Positions 30,573-40,295 of a stretch of DNA of 64,000 nt are shown piece after piece. Both the position numbers and the translations under genes were made by a program. The DNA is taken from the NCBI RefSeq assembly GCF_011764545.1, contig NZ_AP022870.1, positions 1,720,001 to 1,784,000 of the forward strand, in the 5' to 3' direction. Position 1 is the first letter of the stretch; the number at the start of each line of letters is the position of its first letter. This DNA is from Phytohabitans flavus. GTDB taxonomy: Bacteria > Actinomycetota > Actinomycetes > Mycobacteriales > Micromonosporaceae. The notes below the pieces were generated by a model, which saw nothing but the letters and a program-made list of their open reading frames with translations, had not been told where the DNA came from and did no database searches.

Positions 30573-31238
30573 ATGATGCTGCGCATCCTGATCTGTGACA
30601 GACTTCAGGTGGTTCGCAACGGGTTACGCGCGTTGTTGGAGCCCGAGCCCGACATCGAGGTGGTCGACACCACCGAGAGTGGCCCGCACGCGATCACGCT
30701 GGCCCGCACCGCCCGCCCGGACGTGATCGTCACCGGTCTCGATCTGGCCGACCTCAGCGGTGCCGAGCTGATCCGCCAGCTGGCCCGGCTGGAGCGCGGC
30801 CCGGTACCCCGCATGATCGTGTATTCGATGGCCGACACCGACGACGCCGTCAGCGAGGCGCTGCGGGCCGGCGCGAGCGGCGTGCTCACCAGCACCACCG
30901 GCCGGCAGGAGCTGGCGTACGCCATCCGGACGGTGGCCAGCGGCGAGGCGATGCTGGCGCCCGCGGTGGCCCGGCGCCTCGTCGACTGGTTCCGCCGGCG
31001 GGACACCCCGCCCGAGGCGCCGCTCGACGAAATCGTCGAGACGCTGACACCGCGCGAGCGGGAGGTGCTGTTGCTGCTCGCTCAGGGCATGCGGCCGCAG
31101 GACATCGCCGGCAAGCTGTTCATCGGGGTCACGACCGTCCGTACGCACATCTACCGGCTGCGCGGCAAGCTCGACCTCGAGGACCGCGCCCAGCTCGTGT
31201 CCTTCGCGTACCGGGCGGGGCTGATGCGCTCGGCCTGA
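30573..31238 (+). CDS. LuxR/NarL-type regulator with degenerate receiver
   Basis: 221 residues: receiver-like domain 1-125 and C-terminal LuxR helix-turn-helix (LTPREREVLLLLAQG, VTTVRTHIYRLRGKL). The receiver has lost its phosphorylation residues. The usual acidic pair reads CDR, the phospho-acceptor position is Gly55 (PDVIVTG) and the conserved Lys position reads LTST. It therefore probably works without phosphorylation, perhaps by ligand binding, as known for atypical regulators of antibiotic clusters. The start was placed at the ATG pair 30573/30576 because homology begins there. It is divergent from the NRPS operon and probably controls it. It is convergent with the radical SAM gene, only one base between stops. 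Confidence 0.85.
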   Translation: MMLRILICDRLQVVRNGLRALLEPEPDIEVVDTTESGPHAITLARTARPDVIVTGLDLADLSGAELIRQLARLERGPVPRMIVYSMADTDDAVSEALRAGASGVLTSTTGRQELAYAIRTVASGEAMLAPAVARRLVDWFRRRDTPPEAPLDEIVETLTPREREVLLLLAQGMRPQDIAGKLFIGVTTVRTHIYRLRGKLDLEDRAQLVSFAYRAGLMRSA

Positions 31239-31239
31239 G

Positions 31240-33159
31240 TCACCGCCCGCCGATCGCGGGCAGCGCCAGCGCGAGGGCCTGCGAACCGTCGAGCAGCATC
31301 AGCCCGCGCCGCGCGAACTCGGCGAAGACCTCCCGGACCGCCTCCGCCGGCAGCCGGCCGCCCAGCCTCTCGGACACCGCCGCCGCCGTCGTTGGGCGGT
31401 CGCTACAGGCCAGGTAGATCTCGGCGAGGGTGCCGCGGAAGGCGTACGTGCCCTCGTTCTCCGGGTCGCGGCCGTCGAAGATCTGCAGGAAGCCGGGCGC
31501 CGACCGGTAGGTGAGGACCGGCCGCCGCTCGGAGTCCCACTCGGCCTGCCAGGCCCGGACCGCCCGGCCGAGCTCCTCGTACGCGGTCTGCGGCAACGGA
31601 TCGACCGGGTCGTACTCGAAGAAGTAGGCGGCCCGCTCGAGGTCCACCCCGCTCGGATAGACGTAGCGGTAGCTGAGCTCCGGCGACCGCGAGCGCAGCG
31701 GGAAGGCGGCCTTGTCGGTGTACAGCGGGCTGAAGCGCTCCAGCCAAAGCCGGCCGGCGTTGCGCGGCGGCTGCAGGTGCCGCAGGTGCGGCACCATCGC
31801 GGCCTGGTCGGCGTAGTGCTCCGCGGTCTCGCCGGGAAAGCCCCACAGCAGGTTCCACGCCACGTCGACGCCGTAGTAGTGCGCCCACCGGAGCAGGTTG
31901 ACGTTCTGGACGGCGGTGACGCCCTTGCGCATGAGGCGGAGCACGTCGGTGCTCAGCGACTCCAGGCCTGGCTGGATCCGCCGCAGTCCGGCCAGCGCCA
32001 TGAGCTTGACCTGCTCGCGGGTGAGGTTGGCCTTGACCTCGTAGAAGAACTCGTACCCGGCCTCCGCGTCGATCAGGGCAGGGAAGAGCCGCTTGAGGTA
32101 GGCCGGGTCGAGGATGTTGTCGACCGCCTCGAAGCGAAAGCCGCCGTACCGCCCCGCCTGCCGCCCCAACTCGTCGAGCACCCGTCCCGGCGACTTGGCC
32201 CGGAACGCCATCGTCGTGCCGTTGAGCCCGCAGAAGGTGCAGTGGTGCTTGGCCCCCCACCAGCAGCCTCGGGCCGCCTCGAACGGGATCCAGATGTTGC
32301 GGCCACTCTGTCTGGGCAGCAGCGAGAGGTCCTCGGCGCGGGTGAAGTACTCGGCGTAGTCCGGCGCGGGCAGGCCGTCGAGGTGGGGCAGCGGCGGCGC
32401 GGCCGGCGTGGCCACCACCGAGCCGCCCTCCCGCCGGGCGACACCGGGCACGGCGCCGGGATCGGTGCCGGCGGCGAGCGCGGACAGCAGCCGGGGAAAG
32501 GCGACGTCGCCCTCGCCGATGACCGCGAAGTCGACACAGTCGACCGAGCGGACCAGCTCCAGCCCCATCTCGCCGTCGAAGTTGGCCCCGCCGAACACCG
32601 TGACCAGCTCCGGCCAGCGCCGCTTCAACCGGCGGGCCAGCGCGAACGAGGCCGCGTTCTGCTGGAACGTGCAGCTGAAACCCACCACGCGTGCCTCGCC
32701 CCACGGAACCGTGTCGACAAGTGCGTCCAGATAGGACGGTATGTCGTGGTCGCGGGTGTGTCGCAACCGGTCCCGCACTTCGTCTGGCGAGTCGACGAGG
32801 TGCCCGAGCTCGTCGGCGAACTCGTCGAGCAGCTTGCCCTCGGGATCGGGGGCGGCGTCGCCGAAGGCCGCGACCGAGAACAGCCACTCACCGACCATCC
32901 GGCCCCGGTGCTCGGAGAACCCGCCGTAGTACTCGGCGCCGATCCGGGCCGCGAGGTCGAGGTTCGCGTGCAGCGTACGGACCGGGAAGCCGTGCTCCTC
33001 GGCGATCGCCTTGAGCAGGCCGAGCTGGATCGACGGGCGGTAGATGCCCATGAACGGCATCGAGACCAGCACGACGGGCCAGGCCGAGTGCCGAGCCCGA
33101 GCGGCGGGATCCGGCCGGTGCGCGAACGGCGCTTCGACGATCGGCAGGGTGGCGGACAC
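31240..33159 (-). CDS. RiPP-maturation radical SAM protein (cobalamin-binding type)
   Basis: 639 residues. A B12-binding-like N-terminal half (about 25-230, FGGANFDGEMG) precedes a radical SAM core with the 4Fe4S motif C-x7-C-x2-C in RGCWWGAKHHCTFCGLNG. That spacing and context match the 'RiPP maturation radical SAM protein 1' family. Members are thought to modify ribosomal peptides, often by C-methylation at unactivated carbons. It starts with GTG at 33159, five bases after a 102-residue ORF that is the obvious candidate substrate. The same family occurs again at 42657-44552. Confidence 0.88.
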   Translation of the reverse strand: MSATLPIVEAPFAHRPDPAARARHSAWPVVLVSMPFMGIYRPSIQLGLLKAIAEEHGFPVRTLHANLDLAARIGAEYYGGFSEHRGRMVGEWLFSVAAFGDAAPDPEGKLLDEFADELGHLVDSPDEVRDRLRHTRDHDIPSYLDALVDTVPWGEARVVGFSCTFQQNAASFALARRLKRRWPELVTVFGGANFDGEMGLELVRSVDCVDFAVIGEGDVAFPRLLSALAAGTDPGAVPGVARREGGSVVATPAAPPLPHLDGLPAPDYAEYFTRAEDLSLLPRQSGRNIWIPFEAARGCWWGAKHHCTFCGLNGTTMAFRAKSPGRVLDELGRQAGRYGGFRFEAVDNILDPAYLKRLFPALIDAEAGYEFFYEVKANLTREQVKLMALAGLRRIQPGLESLSTDVLRLMRKGVTAVQNVNLLRWAHYYGVDVAWNLLWGFPGETAEHYADQAAMVPHLRHLQPPRNAGRLWLERFSPLYTDKAAFPLRSRSPELSYRYVYPSGVDLERAAYFFEYDPVDPLPQTAYEELGRAVRAWQAEWDSERRPVLTYRSAPGFLQIFDGRDPENEGTYAFRGTLAEIYLACSDRPTTAAAVSERLGGRLPAEAVREVFAEFARRGLMLLDGSQALALALPAIGGR

Positions 33160-33164
33160 GGCGC

Positions 33165-33473
33165 TCAGGCGACCAGGCCGATGTCTCTCCGATACACGTT
33201 GCTGCGCTCGTCGCCGGGGGTGAACGCCTCGGCGAACTGGGCCTGGATGCTGTCGAGGTCGTTGGCTGCCTGAGTGGCGGCCGTACCAGAGCCGGCTTGG
33301 TCGACCGAGCCTGTGGCGGTGTCGGCGACGCCGAGGACGATGCCGGAGAGCACGGCGGCCGCCAGGATCCGCTTGAGCAGCCGGCGCTCACTGGCGCTCA
33401 ACTGGGATTCAAGCCCGTGTAGCTTGTGCGCCAGGCTCTCCGCATCGCTTTGGCCAGCGTCTACATCAGGCAC
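33165..33473 (-). CDS. Candidate RiPP precursor peptide (102 aa)
   Basis: A GTG start at 33473 with a strong GGGAGG site at 33481-33486. The peptide has an acidic, helical N-terminus, a hydrophobic stretch (LAAAVLSGIVLGVAD, about 37-51) and a C-terminus FTPGDERSNVYRRDIGLVA. It lies immediately before, and probably in one transcript with, the radical SAM maturase, and I recognise no other domain. Size, position and lack of enzyme motifs suggest a precursor; the hydrophobic stretch leaves room for a small membrane protein instead. Confidence 0.6.
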   Translation of the reverse strand: MPDVDAGQSDAESLAHKLHGLESQLSASERRLLKRILAAAVLSGIVLGVADTATGSVDQAGSGTAATQAANDLDSIQAQFAEAFTPGDERSNVYRRDIGLVA

Positions 33474-33579
33474 GAAAACCTCCCGATTTTGCCCGACAGC
33501 AATCGACAGGCATTATGCCAGGACATCGGCCCACGTATCGATTGTGGATCGTCAACTCCGCCAATATATATAGCTGGCT

Positions 33580-36480
33580 TCAACAGGCGATGGCCGCATC
33601 CGCACGGTGGAGCTTGGCCCGGATCCCGCTCGCGTCGGGGTGGCCGAACGGGTCGAGGATGTCCAGGGCCTCCTGCCAGGCGAGGCGGGCGGCGTCCACC
33701 TCGCCGGCCGCCTGTTGCACGTCGCCGAGGTTGTTGAGCGCGCTGGCCTCGAAGTACCGGTAGCCGACCTTGCGCCGCAGGTCGAGCGCGCGCTGATAGC
33801 AGAGGATGGCCCGCTGGCGGTGGCCCTGGAGGTTGTAGATGTAGCCGAGGCTGTCCCAGGCATGCGACTCGCCCATCTCGTCGCCGGCCGCCTGGTAGAG
33901 ATCCAGCGCCCCCTGGCAGTAGGCGAAGGCGTCCTGGTAGCCGCCGAGGTGGGCGTGGTACCAGCCGACCGCGTTGCAGGCGCCGGCCAGCCCGGACCGC
34001 TCACCGGCGGCGCGGAATATCCCGGCGGCCTGCTCCGCGTGGCCCAGCGCCGCCCGGTGCTGCCCGCGCCGCTCGCGGACGAGGGCCAGGTTGAGATGGA
34101 TCCGCCCCTGCCCACACTCGTCGCCGAGCTCCCGGTACAGGTCGAGGGCCTCCAGCAGGTGGGTCTCCGCGTCGTCGCGCCCCAACCAGAGCTGGAAGTG
34201 GCCCAGCCGCCGGTGGGCGTGGGCACGCACCCACCGGTCGTCCAACCGCTCGCCGGCAAGCAGCGCGGCGCCCTGCACGGCGGCCAGGTCGTGCCAGAGC
34301 CCGCGGCGCTCGAGGAAGGTCGTCATGGCCCAGGCGAGCTGCCAGGTGTGCGCGTCGAAGCCGGCGGCCGCCGCGGCCTCCACAGCGGCGAGCAGCACGG
34401 CGTGCTCGCCGGTCAACCAGGACAGCGCCTGTTCCTGGCCGGCCAGCGCCTCCAGGGCGACGCCGGGCTGCGGCGGCGCCAGCGTGATCGGCTCCCGGTG
34501 CGGGTCGATCAGCCGGTCGGCGGCGTACGCCGTGTGCACCCAGTGGTTGAGCAGCCGGTGCAGGGCGGCGCGCCGGCTCGGCTCCGGGTCGAAGGTGTGC
34601 ACCAGCTCCATCGCGTAGCTTCGCAGCAGGTCGTGCCGGACGTACCGGCCAGGGCTGTGCTCGGTGATCAGGTTTGCGCGGACCAGCTCGGCCAGCACGG
34701 GCCGTACCTGCGCCGTGGACATGCCGTCGAGGCTGGCCGCGGTCGGTACCGTGATCTCCGGGCCGGGGTGGAGCCCGAGCAGGCGGAACAGCCGGGCGGC
34801 CGTTGGCGTCAGCGCGTGGTACGACCAGGAGAAAACGGTGCGTACGTCGATGGTGGGGTCGTCGCCGGTCAACGCGTCCAGCCCGCCGCCGGCCAGCCGC
34901 AGCTGCTCGGCGAGCGTGGCGAGCGTGGAATCGGGGTGGGTGGCCGCGCGGGCCGCCACGATCGCGATGGCCAGGGGCAGTCCCGCGCACAGGGTGATGA
35001 TCTCGTCGGCCGCGCCCGGGTGGGCGGCCACCCGGTCCGGGCCGAGCCGGCCGACCAGCAGCGCCCGCGCCTCGACCGGCGAGAGCAGGTTGAGCGTGAC
35101 CGGGTGCGCCCCGTCGGCCGCGACCAGGCTGGTGAGATGGTTGCGGCTGGTCACCAGCACCAGGCAGCCGGGTGAGCCGGGCAGCAGCGGCCGTACCTGC
35201 TCGGCGTCGCGGGCGTTGTCGAGCAGCACCAGGACCCGCCGGTCCGCGAGCAGGCTCCGGTACAGGGCGGTCTGCGCGTGCGGGCTGGCCGGGATGCGAT
35301 CGGCCGGCACACCGAACGCTTCGAGGAAGCCCCGGACCGCCTCGGCGGCGCTCATCACCGACCCGCTGGGGTCGAACCCGCGCAGGTTGACGTAGAGCTG
35401 CCCATCCGGAAACCGGTGGCGCACCTGGTGGGCGAAGTGCACGGCCAGCGCGGTCTTGCCGACCCCGGCGGTGCCGGACACGGCCGAGATGACGACGGCC
35501 TTGGCCCGGCCGCTGGTCATGTTTTCCAGCAGGTCGTCCAGCTTTCGCATGTGGCGCTCGCGGCCGGTGAACGGCGCGACGTCGGCCGGCAGCTGCGAGG
35601 GCACCGGATGCTCGGGCACCGCAGTGGACTTCGCCGCCGCGACCGGTGGCTCGTCCTCCTTGATCAGCGCCGTGTGGGCGGCGACCAACTCCGGACCCGG
35701 GTCGATGCCGAGCACCTCGGCCAGCCGGCGGCGGATCTCCTCGTACGCCAGGAACGCCTGGGCCCGCCGCCCGGCCGCCTGGTAGCCGCGGATCAGGCGG
35801 GCCTGTGCCGCCTCGTCCAGCGGCTGCTCGGCCGCCGCCTGTTCGAGCACGGGCAGGGCGTCGCGGGCGGCGTTGGTGGCGATCATCAGCTCGCCATAGC
35901 GGGCCAGCGCCGCGCGCCGCTCCTCCGCCAGCGCCACCACCTTTGGGTGGCTGGCGAGCATGGGGATGTCGGCCAGCGGGCTGCCGTGCCAGAGCCGCAG
36001 CGCCTCGCCGAGATGCGCCGCGGCCAGGCCCGGGTCACCGGACTGGTGCGCGCCGGCCGCGGTCACGGTCAGGTGGCGGAAGCGCACCAGGTCCAGGGCG
36101 CCCTCTGGCAGCCGCAGCGCGTACCCGTCGCCGACGCTGGGCAGGATCGCGCTCGGGGTACGGGGCGGCCGGCCCGGCTCCAGCAGCCGGCGCAGGTGCT
36201 TGACGCAGGTCTGGATCACGTTCGCCGCGCTCGGCGGGGGAGTGTCACCCCACAGCGCGTCAACGAGCTCGGCCCGCGACAGCGGCTGGCCGCAGGCCAG
36301 CGCCAGCAGGCCGAGGAGCGCGCGCTGACCGACCCGGCCCAGGTCGAGTGGCTCCTCGTCGCGCCAGGCGCGCACCGGACCGAGAACCTGGATCCGCAAG
36401 GCGACCACTCCGTCCACACGTCCGACCCACGTGTCCGTCCATTGACGATCACCCGTCCGGGCGGGCGACCGGTCTGGCAT
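33580..36480 (-). CDS. AfsR-like regulator: SARP + NB-ARC ATPase + TPR
   Basis: Up to 966 residues. An OmpR-type winged helix (VGQRALLGLLAL, ELVDALWG) and BTAD domain occupy about 25-275; an NB-ARC ATPase (GTAGVGKTALAVHFA, VLVLLDNARD, LVTSRNHL) about 310-620; and TPR repeats (DSLGYIYNLQGHRQRAIL, ALNNLGDVQQAAGEVDAA) fill the C-terminus. AfsR-type proteins activate secondary metabolism in response to an input sensed by the NTPase/TPR part. Homology begins near residue 27, so the GTG at 36408 may be the true start. The 106 bases before the candidate precursor suggest an independent promoter for that unit. Confidence 0.9.
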   Translation of the reverse strand: MPDRSPARTGDRQWTDTWVGRVDGVVALRIQVLGPVRAWRDEEPLDLGRVGQRALLGLLALACGQPLSRAELVDALWGDTPPPSAANVIQTCVKHLRRLLEPGRPPRTPSAILPSVGDGYALRLPEGALDLVRFRHLTVTAAGAHQSGDPGLAAAHLGEALRLWHGSPLADIPMLASHPKVVALAEERRAALARYGELMIATNAARDALPVLEQAAAEQPLDEAAQARLIRGYQAAGRRAQAFLAYEEIRRRLAEVLGIDPGPELVAAHTALIKEDEPPVAAAKSTAVPEHPVPSQLPADVAPFTGRERHMRKLDDLLENMTSGRAKAVVISAVSGTAGVGKTALAVHFAHQVRHRFPDGQLYVNLRGFDPSGSVMSAAEAVRGFLEAFGVPADRIPASPHAQTALYRSLLADRRVLVLLDNARDAEQVRPLLPGSPGCLVLVTSRNHLTSLVAADGAHPVTLNLLSPVEARALLVGRLGPDRVAAHPGAADEIITLCAGLPLAIAIVAARAATHPDSTLATLAEQLRLAGGGLDALTGDDPTIDVRTVFSWSYHALTPTAARLFRLLGLHPGPEITVPTAASLDGMSTAQVRPVLAELVRANLITEHSPGRYVRHDLLRSYAMELVHTFDPEPSRRAALHRLLNHWVHTAYAADRLIDPHREPITLAPPQPGVALEALAGQEQALSWLTGEHAVLLAAVEAAAAAGFDAHTWQLAWAMTTFLERRGLWHDLAAVQGAALLAGERLDDRWVRAHAHRRLGHFQLWLGRDDAETHLLEALDLYRELGDECGQGRIHLNLALVRERRGQHRAALGHAEQAAGIFRAAGERSGLAGACNAVGWYHAHLGGYQDAFAYCQGALDLYQAAGDEMGESHAWDSLGYIYNLQGHRQRAILCYQRALDLRRKVGYRYFEASALNNLGDVQQAAGEVDAARLAWQEALDILDPFGHPDASGIRAKLHRADAAIAC

Positions 36481-36878
36481 AACGGTTCACTGAAACTCCT
36501 CAATGCTCCAACGATTGGCATATTGTCGATCGGGTGATATCTGCTGCCGATCCGGCCGGCACAGTCTGGAGTTTCGGGCATCCGCGCCGGTAGCGGCGGC
36601 GTCACTGAGCTGGGCGTCGATGTCCGTGCTCCCTCCGGTACGCGTTTTTCTGTACCTCCGCCCCGGCCGGAATCCGCATTCCGGGATCGGCCGGGCAGCG
36701 GTTGGGGGTCAACGTGGTCGCGTTCTGTGTGTGGGTGTTCGGGCGTGGCCGCGTACGAGTGGCAGGAAGACGTCGATACCGTGCCACGCTCCGCCTCGGT
36801 TCTGGGCAGGGTTTGGACCGGTAGGCTTTGTGTGCGCTGCGACGCCGTGTTCGACGGCTGGTCAGCGGACGATCTGTC
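36481..36878. other. Divergent intergenic region between two large regulators
   Basis: About 400 bases between the AfsR-like gene and the BTAD/AAA gene. The stretch next to the AfsR-like start (36490-36540) is locally AT-richer than its surroundings and should hold its promoter. I see no convincing gene, strong inverted repeat or clear -35/-10 pair. Confidence 0.5.
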
Positions 36879-39800
36879 ATGTTCTCGGGGGTCGGCGTGG
36901 CCTTGCCAGTTCATCCGGTCCGGCCTGACGACGAGGGGCGGCCGGTCGGTGGCGTTGGCTTGCGCCTGCAGGTCCTCGGCCCGTTACGGGTGTGGCGGGA
37001 CGGTGTCGAGCTGGATACCGGTCCCCGGCAGCAGGCGTATCTGCTGGCCTTGCTGCTGGCTCAGGTGGGCAGGCCGATCAGCGCGAGCGCGTTGATCGAT
37101 CTGATCTGGGGCGACGATGTTCCCAGCAGCGCGCTCAACGTCATCCAAAAGTACGTCGGGGCGTTGCGGCGGCTGCTCGAACCCGCGGTCCCTTCCCGTG
37201 GAACCGGCTCATACCTGCACCGCCGCGGCAACGCCTACCTGTTCACGGCGCCTTCGGGCATGTTGGACCTGGTCGCCTTCCGGGAGCTCGTCGAGACCGC
37301 GAAAGAGGCCCTCGCACAGCATCGTCACGAAACGGCGCTTGATCGCTACATCGAAGCGCTCGGCCTGTGGCAGGGCCGTGCGGGCAGCGGATTCACGCAT
37401 GGGCCGACCGCGTTGCCGATCTTCGCGGCCCTCGACGACGAGTTCCACGCCGCGTGCGCTGCGGCGGCCGAACTGGCGATGTCGCTGCGCCGGCCGGTGC
37501 CTGTGCTGCCGGCGGTGCGGCTGGCCGCATCGATGGCGCCGTTCCATGAACCGGTGCAGGCCAGCCTCATTGCCATCCTCGGGGCTGCGGGACGCCGTGC
37601 GGAGGCACTGTCGGCGTTCCGCACGGTCAGAGACTGCCTTGCCGACGAGCTCGGTGTCGAGCCCGGCCCGGCGCTGCAGGCCGCATATCTGCAGGTACTG
37701 GCGCAGCCTGCGACGTCGTCGGTCGTGACGGGTGCGGACGTCGGGGGTGCCGCCGCGTCGGCGCGAGCGGCGGCTGGGCTGGTCGGCCGGGCCGAGGAGC
37801 TCGCCGTCCTGCGGCAAGCCGTCGAGATGGCACTGACCGGCCGCTCGGCGCTCGCCATCGTCGAAGGCGAACCGGGCGTGGGCAAGACCCGCCTGCTGCA
37901 GGAGACCGCCGTTGAGGCGAGCCAGCTCGGCCAGTTTGTGGTCTGGGGTTCCTGCTTGGAAGGTGATGGAACACCGTCGATGTGGCCGTGGGAGCAGGCT
38001 CTTCGTCCGATCCTCGACAGCCTGCCGCCGCCGTTGCGGGAGAAATGGCTCGCCAGTGATCTCGGCGGTCTCCTCGAACCGCGAAACGACAGCGCGGCCG
38101 CGCCGACGGTTCCTGACAGCGGTGCCCAGTTCCGCCTGCTCGAACAGGTCGTCACCGTCGTCGGGCTGGCCTCGGCGCAGCGGCCCACGCTACTGATCCT
38201 CGATGATCTCCAATGGGCTGACACCGCCTCGCTCCAGCTGTTCGGCCACCTCGCGGCCCGGCTACCCGCCGGCACGGTGATCATCGGCGCGCTCCGTGAT
38301 CGCGCACCCGTACCCGGCTCTGACTTGTCGCGGGTCTTGGCCGCGGCCAGTCGGCTGCCGGATCACCGCAGGATCCGGCTCGGCCCGCTCGGCTTGACCG
38401 AGGTGACCGAGCTCATCCGTCGCGAAATCGGCCAGGACCCGGGCGCTGATGTCGCCCGCGGCGTCCATACCCGTACGGCCGGCAATCCGTTCTTTGTCCG
38501 GGAGCTGTCCCGGCTCCTGAGCGACGGCGGCTCGCTGCGCGACGGCGAGGCGGCAGTGCCGGCCGGGGTACCGGCCACCGTACGAGACGTGGTCCGCGAC
38601 CGGATGGCCGGTCTCGACGACAGCGCTCGCGACCTGCTGCATGTCGCCGCGCTCATCGGCCGCGACGTGGACCTCGCCCTGCTCGCCGCCGCAGGCGGCG
38701 TCGACGTCGCGGACTGTCTCGAACGCCTCGAACCGCTGCAGGCGCTCGGTCTGCTGGAAACCAAGCCGGAAAGCCCGCACTCGCTACGGTTCGCGCACGA
38801 CCTGGTCCGCGAGTCGGTCACCGAGACCACGACGCGGCAGCAGACCGTCCACCTGCATCTGCTAGTCGCCGACGCCCTCGAACGCATCCATGTGGACGAC
38901 GAGTCTGTCGCCGAACGCCTCGCCTACCACCTCTGGGCCGCCGGCCCGCTCGCCGACCCGGCTCGCACCGCGCAGGCACTGGCCCGTGCTGGCCGCCGTG
39001 CGGCGACCAAGCTCGCGTTCGCGGCCGCCGCTCGGCACCTGGAATCGGCCGCCCAGATCGCGCGCACGGCCGGCCTGCGGGACCTGGAGCTGTCGGTGCT
39101 GTCACTGCTCACCCTTGTTGCCAGCAGGCACGCGGGATACGGCGGTTCGACGTTTGACCTGCTGGAGCGGGCCGAGTACCTGGCCCGCATGCTCGGCCGC
39201 GAGACGCAGGCCGTCCACTTTCTGTTCGTTCGGATGGTCGGGGCCTACACCTCGATCGAGAAGGACCGTGGGAGGTGGGCTCGCCGAGTGTACGAGCAAG
39301 GACAGGCGTCCGCCGACCCGATCGTCCAGGCGTACGGTCGGCATGCCTGGGGCTTGTACCAGTGGGACATCGGCAACATCGGCGAGGCGTACCGCTTCTT
39401 CAGCGAGCAAGGCCACACCAGCCCGCGCCATGGTGCCGGCGACCGCGGACCGTGGAAGGTGCCGAATGAACGGATCGGTTGGCTGGCCGTGATCACCGCG
39501 CTGCACGGCGATGTCGAGACGGCACGGTCCGCGATCGACAAGGCGTACCTGGCCGACGAAGACCTGTTTGCGATGTCGGCCTGGGCCTACTACCACACCA
39601 TGGCGGCCTCGATGGCCGGTGACGCGCCATGGGTGATGCGGGCGGCCGAGCGGTGGATCGCGGCCGGCGCCGACCGCTCCGGCGTCGCGCAGGAGCACTA
39701 CATCTGGCTGGACTGGCACTGGGCCTGTGCAATCACCGGCGACGACCCGGCCGGCAAGGCGGCAGAGGCCGAACAGCTCCTGGCCGCGACCCTCCTCGAC

Positions 39801-40115
39801 CCGCCGCGATGGGGCATCGCATACCACTACGGACTGATCGCCGAGATGTGGCTGGCCGCCGACATGACCGACGCGGCCGCAACCGCCCTCGACCGAGCCG
39901 ACCAGGCCCTCACGACCTACGGCCAACGTTTCGCCGAAGGGCTCCTGCTGTTGCTGCGCGCGCGCCTGCTGCACGCCCGCGGCGAACCCGTCGACGTCGT
40001 GCGAGCCGCCGCCGAAGCAGCCCGCGCCCGATCGGACGAACGCGGGGCCCACCTCTTCGCGCGCCGCTCCGAGCGGTTCCTGGCCGAAATCGACCAGCAA
40101 TCGCCGGACATTTGA
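36879..40115 (+). CDS. BTAD-domain regulator with AAA ATPase (SARP-MalT-like hybrid)
   Basis: About 1078 residues from the ATG at 36879, chosen because homology starts at LRLQVLGPLRVW; the frame is open further upstream. Order: winged helix (PRQQAYLLALLLAQ, ALIDLIWGDD), BTAD domain to about 300, AAA ATPase with EGEPGVGKTRLL (Walker A) and LLILDDLQWAD (Walker B), then a long TPR-like helical region. There is no LuxR helix-turn-helix at the C-terminus, so DNA binding rests on the N-terminal domain. It is divergent from the AfsR-like gene and may control region 2 or region 3. Target genes are unknown. Confidence 0.85.
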   Translation: MFSGVGVALPVHPVRPDDEGRPVGGVGLRLQVLGPLRVWRDGVELDTGPRQQAYLLALLLAQVGRPISASALIDLIWGDDVPSSALNVIQKYVGALRRLLEPAVPSRGTGSYLHRRGNAYLFTAPSGMLDLVAFRELVETAKEALAQHRHETALDRYIEALGLWQGRAGSGFTHGPTALPIFAALDDEFHAACAAAAELAMSLRRPVPVLPAVRLAASMAPFHEPVQASLIAILGAAGRRAEALSAFRTVRDCLADELGVEPGPALQAAYLQVLAQPATSSVVTGADVGGAAASARAAAGLVGRAEELAVLRQAVEMALTGRSALAIVEGEPGVGKTRLLQETAVEASQLGQFVVWGSCLEGDGTPSMWPWEQALRPILDSLPPPLREKWLASDLGGLLEPRNDSAAAPTVPDSGAQFRLLEQVVTVVGLASAQRPTLLILDDLQWADTASLQLFGHLAARLPAGTVIIGALRDRAPVPGSDLSRVLAAASRLPDHRRIRLGPLGLTEVTELIRREIGQDPGADVARGVHTRTAGNPFFVRELSRLLSDGGSLRDGEAAVPAGVPATVRDVVRDRMAGLDDSARDLLHVAALIGRDVDLALLAAAGGVDVADCLERLEPLQALGLLETKPESPHSLRFAHDLVRESVTETTTRQQTVHLHLLVADALERIHVDDESVAERLAYHLWAAGPLADPARTAQALARAGRRAATKLAFAAAARHLESAAQIARTAGLRDLELSVLSLLTLVASRHAGYGGSTFDLLERAEYLARMLGRETQAVHFLFVRMVGAYTSIEKDRGRWARRVYEQGQASADPIVQAYGRHAWGLYQWDIGNIGEAYRFFSEQGHTSPRHGAGDRGPWKVPNERIGWLAVITALHGDVETARSAIDKAYLADEDLFAMSAWAYYHTMAASMAGDAPWVMRAAERWIAAGADRSGVAQEHYIWLDWHWACAITGDDPAGKAAEAEQLLAATLLDPPRWGIAYHYGLIAEMWLAADMTDAAATALDRADQALTTYGQRFAEGLLLLLRARLLHARGEPVDVVRAAAEAARARSDERGAHLFARRSERFLAEIDQQSPDI

Positions 40116-40295
40116 TCGCGCGCTGGACGCGGGAGTCAGCCGCCGACGTGCGCGGCAGCGGCCAGGATCGCCTCGATTGGGCTTCGCCCCGCGCCCGATC
40201 CCCGGGTCACCGTCACGGCGTCCTAGCCCAGGCCACGCAAGTCTTGCTCTGACGTGGCGAGTCTTCCTCGATCCGACATCGTCGGAACGTCATCG

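Noticed and set aside
31239..31239. Terminator between the LuxR-type regulator and radical SAM gene
   Set aside because: The convergent stops are one base apart and no hairpin with a T-run is visible around them.
40116..40295. Terminator between the BTAD/AAA gene and the YCII gene
   Set aside because: Only weak 6-bp dyads (GCCACG/CGTGGC) were found; not enough to call.
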